64,000 nucleotides of DNA from Lysobacter capsici (GCF_014779555.2 NZ_CP094357.1:6076001-6140000); one strand, 5' to 3'; numbered from the stretch's first letter, positions 1 to 9,130 are shown. Notes: generated by a model not told the origin, from the sequence alone. A program made the numbers and translations.

Positions 1-393
1 GGCTTCGAGTACTACAACGACCGCAACCGCGAAATCTGGTCGCTGGCGCGATCGTTGAAACTGGACAAGTCGAAACGCTTGTTCGAGCGCCTGCTGTACG
101 AGCGCGATACCGCCCTGCGCGCCGCGTTGTCGGACGATGCGCGCGTCACCGTCGCGAAGATCGACCGCCTGCTCGCCGATCCGTTCTATCGCGGCTTTTC
201 GATCTATGTTCACAAGCTCGGGATCAAGCCGGTCGGTTTCCATATCGCCCGCTTGCTCGACCGCAATCCGCGCACGCCGTTCCGGGTCGAACTGGCCCTA
301 CACAATCTGCACACGAGCTTGTACGACCGCTATGTGGCGTATCGGCTGGCGCAGTGCGCCGGCACGGTTACCGACGTTAGTCGCGGATCTTGA
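1..393 (+). CDS. C-terminal part of an unrecognised protein (5' end outside window)
   Basis: The frame is open from the first base and ends in TGA, giving about 130 residues with no start codon that must be used; an internal TTG at 55 is only a nominal start. The visible part is rich in charged and aromatic residues (for example FEYYNDRNREIWSLAR near the start) and has no signal peptide or membrane segment. I do not recognise the family. It converges on the next gene, and the two 3' ends overlap by 17 bases, which is compact but normal for convergent genes. Codon choice is GC-rich like its neighbours, so it is likely real. Confidence 0.6.
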   Translation, partial: GFEYYNDRNREIWSLARSLKLDKSKRLFERLLYERDTALRAALSDDARVTVAKIDRLLADPFYRGFSIYVHKLGIKPVGFHIARLLDRNPRTPFRVELALHNLHTSLYDRYVAYRLAQCAGTVTDVSRGS

Positions 394-625
394 AGTCCGG
401 GTTTTCATTGAGGCTGCCATCGACTTCGAGCACTACGAAGCGCTGGCCGTTGGCATGGAATACGACCGGGATCGGGTCGAGGAACATCGGCCGTCGTACG
501 AAGCGCAAGGTCCAGCCGAATTGTTCCAGCGTGGCCAGCGCGTCGAGCTGGGCTGGCTTCAGGCCCTCGCGCAGGCCTGCCGGGCTGACGACTTGCGCGG
601 ATTGGCGGCGGTCGCGGTCGGTCAT
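377..625 (-). CDS. Small conserved hypothetical protein (82 aa)
   Basis: An 82-residue soluble protein with no signal peptide or membrane segment. It carries the stretch FGWTLRFVRRPMFLDPIPVV followed by RFVVLEVDGSLNENPDFKIRD, a pattern I associate with a short conserved Xanthomonadaceae protein of unknown function. The start ATG has GAGGAG upstream, with a slightly long spacing. Its 3' end overlaps the 3' end of the converging partial gene. No function can be assigned; the family match is from memory and not checked. Confidence 0.7.
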   Translation of the reverse strand: MTDRDRRQSAQVVSPAGLREGLKPAQLDALATLEQFGWTLRFVRRPMFLDPIPVVFHANGQRFVVLEVDGSLNENPDFKIRD

Positions 626-808
626 GGGGCGGCGTCTCCTCGCGCGCTACGGGGTAGTGCGCACATTAACGCATGATCGAGGTGGGTCCTGTCGTGTGAT
701 GGGGGCCTTATTTTTGGGTTTGCTTTTGAACGGATGGAATCCGGCTGGAACCTTCAAAGGCTTCAAAGGCTTCAAAGCTTCGGAGCTTTGAGGCAAAGGC
801 AACAGCTT

Positions 809-981
809 CCGCCCGCAAGCGGGCGGGTTACTTTCTTTTGTCTAAAGCAACAAAAGAAAGGTAACCAAAGAAAAATGCTTTGTTGTGAATCAAGTGCCCT
901 CAAGTTCGGTGCTGACGCGGGCACGCGCCACACGGGACATCCTGTCCCGGTGGCGCGCGGCGCACATCCCTGTGCGCCGCC
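809..981. repeat. Cluster of palindromic intergenic repeats
   Basis: The stretch from 626 to 1077 holds no convincing gene but several inverted repeats. CCGCCCGC/GCGGGCGG sits at 809-826. GGTTACTTTCTTTTG at 826-840 is answered by its near-exact complement at 851-866. A long hairpin built on CGCGCCAC and CGGGACA arms runs 924-957, and GGCGCACA/TGTGCGCC occupies about 960-979. This layout resembles dispersed repeats common between genes in Xanthomonadaceae. It lies downstream of katE and upstream of the small minus-strand gene, so some hairpins could also act as terminators. Confidence 0.65.
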
Positions 982-1077
982 CTTCGGGTGTGCTTTTGTT
1001 CTCGCGAGTTACATGCTTCGCAGCGCTTGAGGAACGTTGAGTTCGATGCTGAAAGGCCGGTATTTACGGCGAATCTA

Positions 1078-3219
1078 TTACGCCAACGTACGCAACGTGG
1101 GCTCGCGTTCCCATTGCCGGGTCTTGGCCAGCTTGACGAAGGTGGCGGGCTTGTCGGCGGCGACTACGCCGTCGTCGGGCTTGATGCCGGCCGCGGCCAA
1201 TACCTGGCGTGCGCCGTCGTCGAGGGCGATCGCTTTGAGATGGCCGAATGCGTCGCGGACGAAATCGATCGCCGCCGCTTCGCTCGCCAGGCGTTTGCCC
1301 GCGGCTGGCGACAGCACCAGCGCGACCGCGTCGAACACCAGAGACGGCGTGCCGGCGAGTTGTCCGTCGGCGGGTTGTTGCTTGCCGTCGCTGAGCTTGG
1401 CGCCGCCGAGTTTCGGCGCGACGATCTTGACCCGCGCGCCGGCCGCCTCCACCGCCTTGCGCAAGGCCTTGAGCGTGGCCGCGTCGGAGCCTTCGTCGAT
1501 CAGGATGCCGACGCAACGCCCGGCCAGGGTGTCCTTCATCTTGCCGATTAGCTGCAGCATCGGCGAAGGCGGCATGTCCACCGGCTCCACCGCCGCGGGC
1601 GGCGCTGGCGGCAGGCGCTCGAGTCCCAGGCCATCTGCGACCCGTTTCGCGAGATCGGCATCGATGTGGCGCAGATGGCCGACGATCGCTTCGCGCACAT
1701 GCGCGGTCCCGACCTTGGACAGTTCGAACACCAGCGCCGACGCCATGTGCGCCTGTTCGGGCACGGTCTGGCTGCGGTAGAAAAGCCGCGCCTGGCTGTA
1801 ATGATCGGCGAAGCTTTCCGCGCGGATGCGGCTCTTGACGCCGTCGTCGCCGGCCACCGCCGCACTGCGGAAACCGGCCGGGGTTTCGCGCGGCGAGGTC
1901 GGGTCGAGCGAACTGGGTTCGTAGTTGACCCGCCCCTTCGGCACCTGCATCTGCATGTGGCCGTCGCGTTGCTGATTGGTGAACGGGCACTTGGGCGCGT
2001 TGATCGGCAGCTGATGGAAGTTCGGCGAGCCCAGCCGCGACAGTTGCGTGTCCAGATACGAGAACAAGCGTCCCTGCAGCAGCGGGTCGTTGGAAAAATC
2101 CATGCCCGGCAGGATATGCGAAGGACAAAACGCGACCTGCTCGGTCTCGGCGAAGAAGTTGTCGGGCCAGCGATCCAGCACCATGCGCCCGATCACGGTC
2201 AGCGGAATGGTTTCCTCCGGGATCAGCTTGGTCGGGTCGAGATGATCGAACGGCAAGGCATCGGCCTGTTCCTGAGTGAACAGCTGCACCGCGAGTTCCC
2301 ATTCGGGGAAGTCGCCGTTCTGGATCGCTTCGAACAGATCGCGGCGGTGGAAATCCGGATCCGCGCCGGCCAGCTTGACCGCCTCGTCCCACAGCGTGGA
2401 TTGCAGGCCCAACTTGGGCCGCCAGTGGAACTTGACGAAGGTCGAGTCGCCGCGCGCGTCGAGCAGGCGGAAGCTGTGGACGCCGAAGCCTTCGATCATG
2501 CGCAGCGAGCGCGGAATCGTGCGATCCGACATCGCCCACATGATCATGTGCATCGCTTCGGGCGTGAGCGAGATGAAATCCCAGAACGTGTCGTGCGCGC
2601 TGGCGGCCTGCGGGAAGCCGCGATCGGGTTCCATCTTGACCGAGTGCACCACGTCGGGGAATTTCATCGCGTCCTGGATGAAGAACACCGGGATGTTGTT
2701 GCCCACCAGGTCCCAGTTGCCTTGCTGGGTGTAGAACTTCACCGCGAACCCGCGCACGTCGCGCGGCGTGTCGATCGAGCCGGCGCCGCCGGCGACGGTG
2801 GAGAAGCGGCAGAACAGCGGCGTGCGCTCGCCGACTTCGGTCAGGATCCGCGCGGTGGTGTACTTCTTCAGCGACTTGGTCAGTTCGAAATAGCCGTGCG
2901 CCGCCGAGCCGCGCGCATGCACGATGCGCTCGGGGATGCGCTCGTGATCGAAGTGGGTGATCTTCTCGCGCAGGATGAAATCTTCCAGCAGGGTCGGTCC
3001 GCGCTCGCTGGCGCGCAACGAATTCTGGTTGTCCGACAGCGGCAGACCCTGATTGGTGGTCAGCGGCGGATGCTTGCCCGAGGCCTGCTGGTGCAGCTCA
3101 TCGCCGTTGCCGCGTTGATCGCGATCGGCCTTGTTGGCGGAGCTCTGGCTGGCGTTGTCCTGACTGGCGCGAGCGGGTTTGGCGGGTGATGCGGGGCTGG
3201 ATTTCTTCCTGGCGGCCAT
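1078..3219 (-). CDS. katE: Large-subunit catalase (HPII type)
   Basis: Haem catalase that converts hydrogen peroxide to water and oxygen in the cytoplasm. The chosen ATG gives 713 residues, normal for the large-subunit clade, and has AGGAG about seven bases upstream; an earlier GTG-region start would lack a site. The N-terminus is a lysine/alanine/serine-rich tail. Catalytic His sits near residue 101 in [10 protein letters not shown] and the distal Asn near 174 in [10 protein letters not shown]. The proximal haem region contains [12 protein letters not shown] and NQQRDGHMQ. The last 150 or so residues form the flavodoxin/DJ-1-like domain typical of HPII enzymes ([15 protein letters not shown]). 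It appears to be a single-gene unit. Confidence 0.96.
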   Translation of the reverse strand: MAARKKSSPASPAKPARASQDNASQSSANKADRDQRGNGDELHQQASGKHPPLTTNQGLPLSDNQNSLRASERGPTLLEDFILREKITHFDHERIPERIVHARGSAAHGYFELTKSLKKYTTARILTEVGERTPLFCRFSTVAGGAGSIDTPRDVRGFAVKFYTQQGNWDLVGNNIPVFFIQDAMKFPDVVHSVKMEPDRGFPQAASAHDTFWDFISLTPEAMHMIMWAMSDRTIPRSLRMIEGFGVHSFRLLDARGDSTFVKFHWRPKLGLQSTLWDEAVKLAGADPDFHRRDLFEAIQNGDFPEWELAVQLFTQEQADALPFDHLDPTKLIPEETIPLTVIGRMVLDRWPDNFFAETEQVAFCPSHILPGMDFSNDPLLQGRLFSYLDTQLSRLGSPNFHQLPINAPKCPFTNQQRDGHMQMQVPKGRVNYEPSSLDPTSPRETPAGFRSAAVAGDDGVKSRIRAESFADHYSQARLFYRSQTVPEQAHMASALVFELSKVGTAHVREAIVGHLRHIDADLAKRVADGLGLERLPPAPPAAVEPVDMPPSPMLQLIGKMKDTLAGRCVGILIDEGSDAATLKALRKAVEAAGARVKIVAPKLGGAKLSDGKQQPADGQLAGTPSLVFDAVALVLSPAAGKRLASEAAAIDFVRDAFGHLKAIALDDGARQVLAAAGIKPDDGVVAADKPATFVKLAKTRQWEREPTLRTLA

Positions 3220-3527
3220 GAATGCGACTCCTGAATGGGCGTACATGCCGACAATCGGCTTCGCCCGATCCTGCTCGCACTCAAGTTAAGGTCGTGTGGC
3301 ATCTCGCATGCGGAAAATGTTGAACCTGTCTGGTTCAGACTCGCGCGGCCGTATTCGACGATGCGTGTGACGCGCGTTGCGATTCATGCGTCAGGCCTCG
3401 GGTCCATTCGCCAACGCTCGCGCGGCGGATCGCCCCTTGTTTCGTGCACGACCGGTCCGATCGCGCGCAAACATCAACACCCCGCCGTCGTGTGGCGAAC
3501 GCTCTCAAACGCCCCAGGCGTTCGCGC
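3220..3527. other. Intergenic region upstream of katE
   Basis: About 300 bases between the katE start and the 3' end of the next minus-strand gene. It must contain the katE promoter. I see no convincing -35/-10 pair, OxyR-like palindrome or short gene; the overlapping open frames here have no ribosome-binding sites and no recognisable products. Confidence 0.4.
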
Positions 3528-3911
3528 TCACCGCGCCGATGGCGCGAACCAGGACTTTCCAGGAGCGGTAAACAGCAAGTAAAGGCCAACGCCATGCGCG
3601 AGCAGTTGAACCGCGATGGAGGCCACCTCGACATTGGAAATCGAAATGCCCTGCCGCGCGGCCATGAACGGCGCCGGCAACGCAAGAACCGTGAGAACCA
3701 GATAGGTGATGCGAGCCCAGTTCTTGCCGATGGAGATGAATTCGATCAGGAACACCGTGAACAGGGCCGCCACCACACGCACCGCGATCACGAAGCCCGC
3801 CGGACGCGGTCCGAAGTCGGAGCTGATGAAGGGCGCCGCCAGCGTGAGCACCAATGCGACGTAAAACAACGCGACAGCGACGCGTACCTGGGAAGGCTTC
3901 TTGCTTTTCAT
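3528..3911 (-). CDS. Small integral membrane protein, unknown function
   Basis: A 127-residue protein with a short positively charged start (MKSKKPSQVRV) followed by about four hydrophobic segments, for example VALFYVALVLTLAAPFI, VVAALFTVFLIEFI, ITYLVLTVLALPAPFM and VQLLAHGVGLYLLF. It therefore probably lies in the inner membrane. The internal ATG is preferred over an upstream one because it is preceded by AAGGAC at good spacing and begins directly before the first membrane helix. I do not recognise the family. It is followed on its 3' side by katE in the same direction but with a gap of about 300 bases, so co-transcription is unlikely. Confidence 0.7.
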   Translation of the reverse strand: MKSKKPSQVRVAVALFYVALVLTLAAPFISSDFGPRPAGFVIAVRVVAALFTVFLIEFISIGKNWARITYLVLTVLALPAPFMAARQGISISNVEVASIAVQLLAHGVGLYLLFTAPGKSWFAPSAR

Positions 3912-4415
3912 GGAGTCGTCCTTGATCGTTCGGTTTTCGTGGTGTTGGGCGCGACACGCGAAGTGCCCAGGCACGCCCATCGAAGAGTGCATTGCAGCTT
4001 AGGCATGGTGGCGAAAGCGATCAAGCTGCCGTTTTTGGCTCATACCGCAACCCCAACAGCATAATGTGCGGCGAGCGTAGCCCGGGCATTGCGCTTACCT
4101 TTGATCAAGACAACCCGCAGTAACTCGCAGCAAGCAGAACGTATGTCGCGCGTGGTTGTACGGCACATATTTTGTTTGCACTGTGCGCCGACACTGCCTA
4201 AAGAAAAACGAGCGGCCTTGACTCCCGTTTGGCAAGCGGTACAAGCTTCCAACGGCATCGCACTCGCACTTCAGACGCATCCATGGTCGGCATCCTAGTC
4301 TGACCCGAGCCATCGTTTAGACGCTCTCGTGGGCAGCTCAAGCTTTCGCATTGAAGGGTGACTCGACTCAATGGCAGCAATCGATCGCCTTTACAAGCGC
4401 CAAGGACGTTTTCGT
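3912..4415. other. AT-richer intergenic region before the effector locus
   Basis: Roughly 500 bases between the divergent membrane-protein gene and the first small gene of the effector locus. The right part is visibly less GC-rich than the flanking chromosome. Short open frames exist on both strands but have no ribosome-binding sites or recognisable products. It presumably carries the promoters of both flanking units; I cannot place them with confidence. Confidence 0.35.
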
Positions 4416-4847
4416 ATGACCATCAGCCCTGAATTGCAAACCAAGATCGACGCACTCGAAGACGAAAGACTCAAAACCGAGATCATTGATGTGCTTACCG
4501 GCCCCGGGAGGAAGCGCGCAAGCGACGAGGCCATTTACGAGTCGATACTGGCCGGTTATGCGCAGGCCAGGGAGCAACGGGCGAGGCTAAGGAAATGGCG
4601 GACCGACGAAGTAGCTGCCTTCGCGCAACACTTCAAGGAAGTTCAGCCAAGCGACTACGTCGAATTTCTGCGGCAAGAAAGGGAGTTGAACGAGATCGAG
4701 TCGATGCTTGCCTGGGATGTTCGTCGTCTAATGAGGGAATGGATGCCGGGCTTGGACTCCGGCGACCGTTCCGAGCTGTTCCGCAAGTTCAGGGACTATG
4801 CCAAGTCAGATTTTAATCAGCCAAGGATAAAGGACGTTTCACCATGA
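4416..4847 (+). CDS. Candidate cytoplasmic immunity protein, copy 1
   Basis: A 143-residue charged, largely helical soluble protein with no signal peptide. The ATG at the start of MTISPELQTKIDALEDERLK is chosen because AAGGACG precedes it and because its paralogue begins at the matching place; an earlier ATG fifteen codons upstream lacks this support. The next gene encodes a close paralogue, and the two overlap by ATGA. Both lie directly before a large protein with a nuclease-like domain and an effector-type tail, which is the usual position for immunity genes of Xanthomonadales T4SS toxins. No known family is recognised; the immunity role is inferred from position, cytoplasmic location and duplication. 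Base composition is AT-rich compared with the window. Confidence 0.7.
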   Translation: MTISPELQTKIDALEDERLKTEIIDVLTGPGRKRASDEAIYESILAGYAQAREQRARLRKWRTDEVAAFAQHFKEVQPSDYVEFLRQERELNEIESMLAWDVRRLMREWMPGLDSGDRSELFRKFRDYAKSDFNQPRIKDVSP

Positions 4848-5248
4848 CGATCGACCCTGAACTTCAAAGCAAGATCGATGCATTAGAAGACGAAAAACTC
4901 AAAGCGCGGATTCTTCGTGCGCTTACAAGTTCCGGCAAGAAACAGGCAACCGATGAGGAAATTTACAAACTGATTCTGTCCTCGTACACCAAAGCCAAGG
5001 AGCAAAGGGCCCGACTTAGACAATGGCGGGACGACGAGGTGGCTGCCTTCGCGCAATATTTCAAGCAAAAAAGACCGGAGGAGTATATTGAATTTTTACG
5101 ACAGGAAAAGGAATTCAACGAAATTGAATCGGGACTTGCGTGGGGAGTTCGCCAGCTTATTTGGGAGTGGATACCAAATTTAGACGGATCGGATTGCACT
5201 GCGTTATTCAGCAAATTTCGGGACTACGCCAAATTGGACTTAGCTTGA
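4844..5248 (+). CDS. Candidate cytoplasmic immunity protein, copy 2
   Basis: A 134-residue paralogue of the preceding gene. Shared blocks include KIDALEDE, KEQRARLR/REQRARLR, DDEVAAFAQ/TDEVAAFAQ, EFLRQE and KFRDYAK. It starts inside the stop of copy 1 (ATGA) with AAAGGACG upstream, so the two are translationally coupled. It ends 17 bases before the large effector-like gene. There is no signal peptide, which fits a target that acts in the cytoplasm such as a nuclease. Lines within the gene have about 42 percent GC, far below the surrounding chromosome, pointing to acquisition by transfer. The function is inferred, not seen. Confidence 0.7.
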   Translation: MTIDPELQSKIDALEDEKLKARILRALTSSGKKQATDEEIYKLILSSYTKAKEQRARLRQWRDDEVAAFAQYFKQKRPEEYIEFLRQEKEFNEIESGLAWGVRQLIWEWIPNLDGSDCTALFSKFRDYAKLDLA

Positions 5249-5265
5249 TCAAGGATGATTGATCC

Positions 5266-8200
5266 GTGGCGAACTATTTCTTAGCCGACACGAGCAGTCT
5301 GATTTATGCTTATCGTGCGGGTGGCGCGAAGTTGCTTGATACTTACATAGAGGTAGCCGAGCTAGGACAGTATGAGTTCGTCATATCCAAAACCGTAGAA
5401 GCTGAGATTGCAGACGGCCCTCTCAGATTCGAGCTTGGAAAATATATCGCCGACCGAGAAATAGCGATTCTCGAAGTTCCCGAGACGGAAAGGCAGTTGG
5501 CATCCACTACCAATCCTGAAGAGCTTAGAAAGCTATCTAAGAACGCAGGCGAACGCTCCCTGCTCGAAATCGCCACCCGCGAACACGCCGAAGGCCGCAA
5601 CGTCGTCATCTGGTCGGACGACAAGCACTTCGCGTCGCCGCAGATACAGCGTCAGCTGCAGCAGGAATTGCCGGGTTTGCAGACGAAGACCACCGCCGAG
5701 TTGCTCGACCAGTCGTTTCGGGACAACTTCATCAGCGAGGCGGAGTATCAGCAGCATCTGGCGGGCTACCGAACGCAGTCCGTTTTCCAGGAAAGCCCGC
5801 GTCTGAACTCGTTCGACCCGTCGTTGTCCGGCGCCGCCGCCGATCTGGCCGAAGGCGATGTCTCCTTGCGCGCCCCGAATGGGCAGCGCGGGTTCGCCTC
5901 GACAGAGTTGCTGATCGGCGAGTCGCCCAGACACACCTTGCTCCGTTCCGGAGGCCTGCTGGCGACGGGTATCGACGTGAGCCTGAGCGCTCGTCGCGTC
6001 GCGGATCAATTGGACCAGAACAATTCGACGGCCGCGCAATCCGAAGCCCAACACGCCGTGGCGCGCAATGCCGGCGGCTGGATCGGCGGCGCGTCTGTCG
6101 GCGTGATCGCTACCGCCGCGTCGACCGGCCCCGGTGTCGTCGGCTTCATCGTCATCGGCGGCGCGGCCGTGGCCGGCAGCCATGTAGGCGAGCATGTCGC
6201 TGACGTGCTCGACAGCTACAAGACCTTCAAGCAGACCGACCGCGACGGCGTTCATTGGCAGTCGAACGGGCGGCAATGGGTGCGGCAGGATCTGGGCGAC
6301 ATGCTCGACGACGGCCAGAACAAGCCGGTCATGCAGACGTTTTCCGCCGATCCGGAAAAGGCGAACGAACTGAATTACCGGGCCAGCAACGTCGCCACGG
6401 AGTTGGCGATGGGAACGCTGCCCCCACCGCGCAATCCGTATTCGCAAGCGGCCGCGCAAGGCGACCCGGCCAGTTTGCGTCGCGCCGATTGGGAGCGTAA
6501 TCCGCAGACAGGCGCATGGGATCGCAACGTGATCGTCGGGTTCGAGCAGCCCGGCGTGCCGATCATCCGGGTCGATTCCGCCAGCGCCGAGCGCGCGGCC
6601 GAACTGGATCGCGCGTCGGCGCAGGTGATCCGCGACAACATCGCCAACGGCCCCGCGCCGATCGCCGCGCGCTATCAGATGGTGCATCGCGGTGAAGGCT
6701 GGGAACGGTTCGGCGTCGTGCCGCCCTCGATCCAATCGGCGCTGCGGGACGATTCGCTGATCGCTTCGGATGGGAAGCTGTACCAGCGCGCGGCGGACGG
6801 GCAGTGGCAGCGCAACGGCGAGGCCGGAATCGCGGCCGGGAACTTGCGCCAGGAGCTGGAAAGCACGCGCGCGGTGCTGCAGCCGCAGTTGGCGCAGCAT
6901 GAGCAGCAGGTCGCCGCGGTCGCGCAGCGGCAGCCTCCGACCTTGGAGGACATCGAACGGACCGATTTGCTGGCCACCTACAAGGTTCACAACGTCAACC
7001 CCAAGCCGGAGCAGCTCGAGGCGGCGCTGGAAGCGGTGCGGCGCACCCAGCACGAGCACGGCGTCGCTCCGCTGGCGAGCTCGCTGCATCTGGGACGGAA
7101 CGCGCGCGGCGGCTTCGACATCGACAGCCCGATCGAACACATTGGCCGCGATGCGGACGGCGCCAATCGGGTTCAGGCCGTGACCAGCCCGCTCGAAGTG
7201 CAGTTGGCGATGCTGGATCTGCGTTCTCCACCGCCCACGACGCCGCAGCCGCCGGAGTTGCGCATCGCCAATCTGTCGCCGCAGCAACACGATGCGTTGG
7301 AACAGGTCGTGCGCGAGGCGAACCGCTTGGGTTTGACGCGCGACGACGTGCAGGACGCGGCGAAGCAAGCGGTCGCGGGCGCGATCGCGGCGGACCGCGC
7401 GCCGGAACTGGTGGTCGGTCTTGCCGATGCGGACGCGGGACGAGCGCCACGTGCGCCCGAGGTGCCGCGCGAACCGCAAACGTCATCGCCTGCACCGACG
7501 AAACCGCTGCCCGATACGCTCACATCTGAAACGCCGCAGACATCGCAAACGACGCTGCCCCGCACCGATGGCGCGCACTCCAGCAGCGAACCGCCGCAAG
7601 CCGAGCCATCGGTCGCGATGCCGGCGCCCGCCGTCGTAGCAGCGGCGGCAGCGCCCATTCGGGACGCGGACGCCGTGCGCGTCGTCGCAAGCCCCGAGCC
7701 GGCACCCGTTGTCGCGGCAGCGCCGACCTTGGCGGTGGCCGAAGCGAACCGGCCCACGCCGACCGTCGAGCCGGTCCCTGCGTTTGCATCGGTTCCGCAC
7801 CAGACTGAAACGGCGGCCGTATCCGCGTCCGCGGCGGTGCCCGCGCCGGATGGGGCAACGGCGATACGCAATCATGAGGCGACGCCATCCCTGGCGACGC
7901 CGACGCAAGAGGTCGCCCTCGACGACGGCAACTTGCGGCGTGGCGACCGCGGGCAAGACGTGGAACTGCTGCAGTATCGGCTGCAGCGCGTCGGCTACCA
8001 AAGCCCGAACGGCGCGCCGCTGCCGCAGCATGGCGAGTACGACACCGCCACCGAGCAGGCCGTTCGCCAGTTTCAACGCGATCAGGGCTTGCCCGATACC
8101 GGCGTGGCCGATCCCACGACGCAGCAGACGATATTGGCGGCGCAGCATGCGCGGATCGAGTCGCAAAAGGCCACCGATCAGACAGCGCCGGCGCCAACTC

Positions 8201-8751
8201 AGGAATCGGTGCGCGACGTTGCGCGGGCAACGACGACGGAGCCAGCGCAAACGACGCGCGCTCACGATGCCGTCGCGCAGACCGACGCTGGAATGAGAAA
8301 CGTGGCGCCCGGCGAAACCCGAGCGGACGCGGCGACCGGGCCGGCGCCGCGGACCCCGACCGCGGCGGATGTCGAGACGCACGCACGCAACGGTTCGGCG
8401 ATGGACGTGTCGCGGTTGTCGCCCAACGATCAGGCGATGTTCGCGAAAATTCGCGGCAACGTATCGACCGACGTGCCGGACGAAACCGTGGCGGCGTTGA
8501 TGCTCGCGGCCAAACGCAACGGCATAGCCGACGCCGGGAGTATCGGGCCGATCGGTGCCGCCAACGGCAAGCTGTGGTTGGGCAAGGACGTGCCCGGCTT
8601 TCATACCGGCGTTTCGCTGTCCGAGCCGCCGCCGGCGCTGCAGGACACGGTGCGCGAAACGCAGGCGTTCAATCGGCAGCGCGATCAGCAACTGGCGCAA
8701 GAGGCCGCGCAGCGTGGGCAGGACGATCCGAGCCGCGGCGCGAAGCTGTAG
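5266..8751 (+). CDS. Putative T4SS effector: PIN-like nuclease, glycine zipper, PG-binding, XVIPCD-like tail
   Basis: A 1161-residue modular protein starting with GTG, with AAGGATG upstream. Residues 1-130 resemble a PIN ribonuclease: Asp8 in FLADTSSLIYAYR, acidic residues near 45-50, Glu96, and Asp118/119 in VIWSDDKHF. A hydrophobic, glycine-rich segment (about 270-310) looks like the glycine-zipper region found in polymorphic toxins. The middle is unassigned. A proline/alanine-rich linker (about 720-885) leads to a peptidoglycan-binding domain (about 890-965, LRRGDRGQDVELLQYRLQ). The last 110 residues, ending in a glutamine-rich tail (FNRQRDQQLAQEAAQ), resemble the Xanthomonadales T4SS effector signal domain. 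Inference: an antibacterial nuclease effector whose immunity is supplied by the two genes upstream. Sequence before about 5560 is AT-rich, after it GC-rich. No secretion genes are in the window. Confidence 0.75.
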   Translation: MANYFLADTSSLIYAYRAGGAKLLDTYIEVAELGQYEFVISKTVEAEIADGPLRFELGKYIADREIAILEVPETERQLASTTNPEELRKLSKNAGERSLLEIATREHAEGRNVVIWSDDKHFASPQIQRQLQQELPGLQTKTTAELLDQSFRDNFISEAEYQQHLAGYRTQSVFQESPRLNSFDPSLSGAAADLAEGDVSLRAPNGQRGFASTELLIGESPRHTLLRSGGLLATGIDVSLSARRVADQLDQNNSTAAQSEAQHAVARNAGGWIGGASVGVIATAASTGPGVVGFIVIGGAAVAGSHVGEHVADVLDSYKTFKQTDRDGVHWQSNGRQWVRQDLGDMLDDGQNKPVMQTFSADPEKANELNYRASNVATELAMGTLPPPRNPYSQAAAQGDPASLRRADWERNPQTGAWDRNVIVGFEQPGVPIIRVDSASAERAAELDRASAQVIRDNIANGPAPIAARYQMVHRGEGWERFGVVPPSIQSALRDDSLIASDGKLYQRAADGQWQRNGEAGIAAGNLRQELESTRAVLQPQLAQHEQQVAAVAQRQPPTLEDIERTDLLATYKVHNVNPKPEQLEAALEAVRRTQHEHGVAPLASSLHLGRNARGGFDIDSPIEHIGRDADGANRVQAVTSPLEVQLAMLDLRSPPPTTPQPPELRIANLSPQQHDALEQVVREANRLGLTRDDVQDAAKQAVAGAIAADRAPELVVGLADADAGRAPRAPEVPREPQTSSPAPTKPLPDTLTSETPQTSQTTLPRTDGAHSSSEPPQAEPSVAMPAPAVVAAAAAPIRDADAVRVVASPEPAPVVAAAPTLAVAEANRPTPTVEPVPAFASVPHQTETAAVSASAAVPAPDGATAIRNHEATPSLATPTQEVALDDGNLRRGDRGQDVELLQYRLQRVGYQSPNGAPLPQHGEYDTATEQAVRQFQRDQGLPDTGVADPTTQQTILAAQHARIESQKATDQTAPAPTQESVRDVARATTTEPAQTTRAHDAVAQTDAGMRNVAPGETRADAATGPAPRTPTAADVETHARNGSAMDVSRLSPNDQAMFAKIRGNVSTDVPDETVAALMLAAKRNGIADAGSIGPIGAANGKLWLGKDVPGFHTGVSLSEPPPALQDTVRETQAFNRQRDQQLAQEAAQRGQDDPSRGAKL

Positions 8752-8764
8752 GCCCGACGGCAGG

Positions 8765-9130
8765 ATGGACACGGCTGCACCCCATATGGTCTCCCTGCTC
8801 GCGGATCAACGCGCCGGCCCGTACGGGATCGGCGTTGGCGGCCTGCTCGGGGACGTGATGCGGGAGGTCAAGCAGACGCATTTCAAGCGGACCTGCGCGG
8901 CCGACGATATCCATCTGGCTGCGTTTTGCCTGGTCTGGTTCGAGCGAATGCAGACGCACTCGACCGCGCTCGCGCGTGCCGCCGAGATCCGGCGTTGGCC
9001 CCACCGCTGGCAACGCCGCTTGATCGAGTCGGTGAATCCCGGCTGGCGGGAACGGTCGCAGATGGAATCGGGATTTCCCCGCGAGTTCTGGCAGGCCATT
9101 GCCGAAACGGTCCCGCCGCCTAAACGATGA
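8765..9130 (+). CDS. Degenerate GIY-YIG-like protein
   Basis: A 121-residue soluble protein starting 13 bases after the effector-like gene. It follows the layout of small GIY-YIG family proteins: MVSLLADQRAGPYGIGVGG at the place of the GIY...YIG strands, LVWFERM in the middle, then ALARAAEIRRWPHRWQRRLIESVNPGW, which matches the usual AIAREKQIKxWxRxWKxxLIExxNPxW pattern. By eye, the catalytic Arg after the second motif and the catalytic Glu in REKQ are missing (GDVMRE and RAAE here). It is therefore probably not an active nuclease. The family assignment is by eye; the start could be a few codons off. It may belong to the effector operon by proximity. Confidence 0.6.
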   Translation: MDTAAPHMVSLLADQRAGPYGIGVGGLLGDVMREVKQTHFKRTCAADDIHLAAFCLVWFERMQTHSTALARAAEIRRWPHRWQRRLIESVNPGWRERSQMESGFPREFWQAIAETVPPPKR

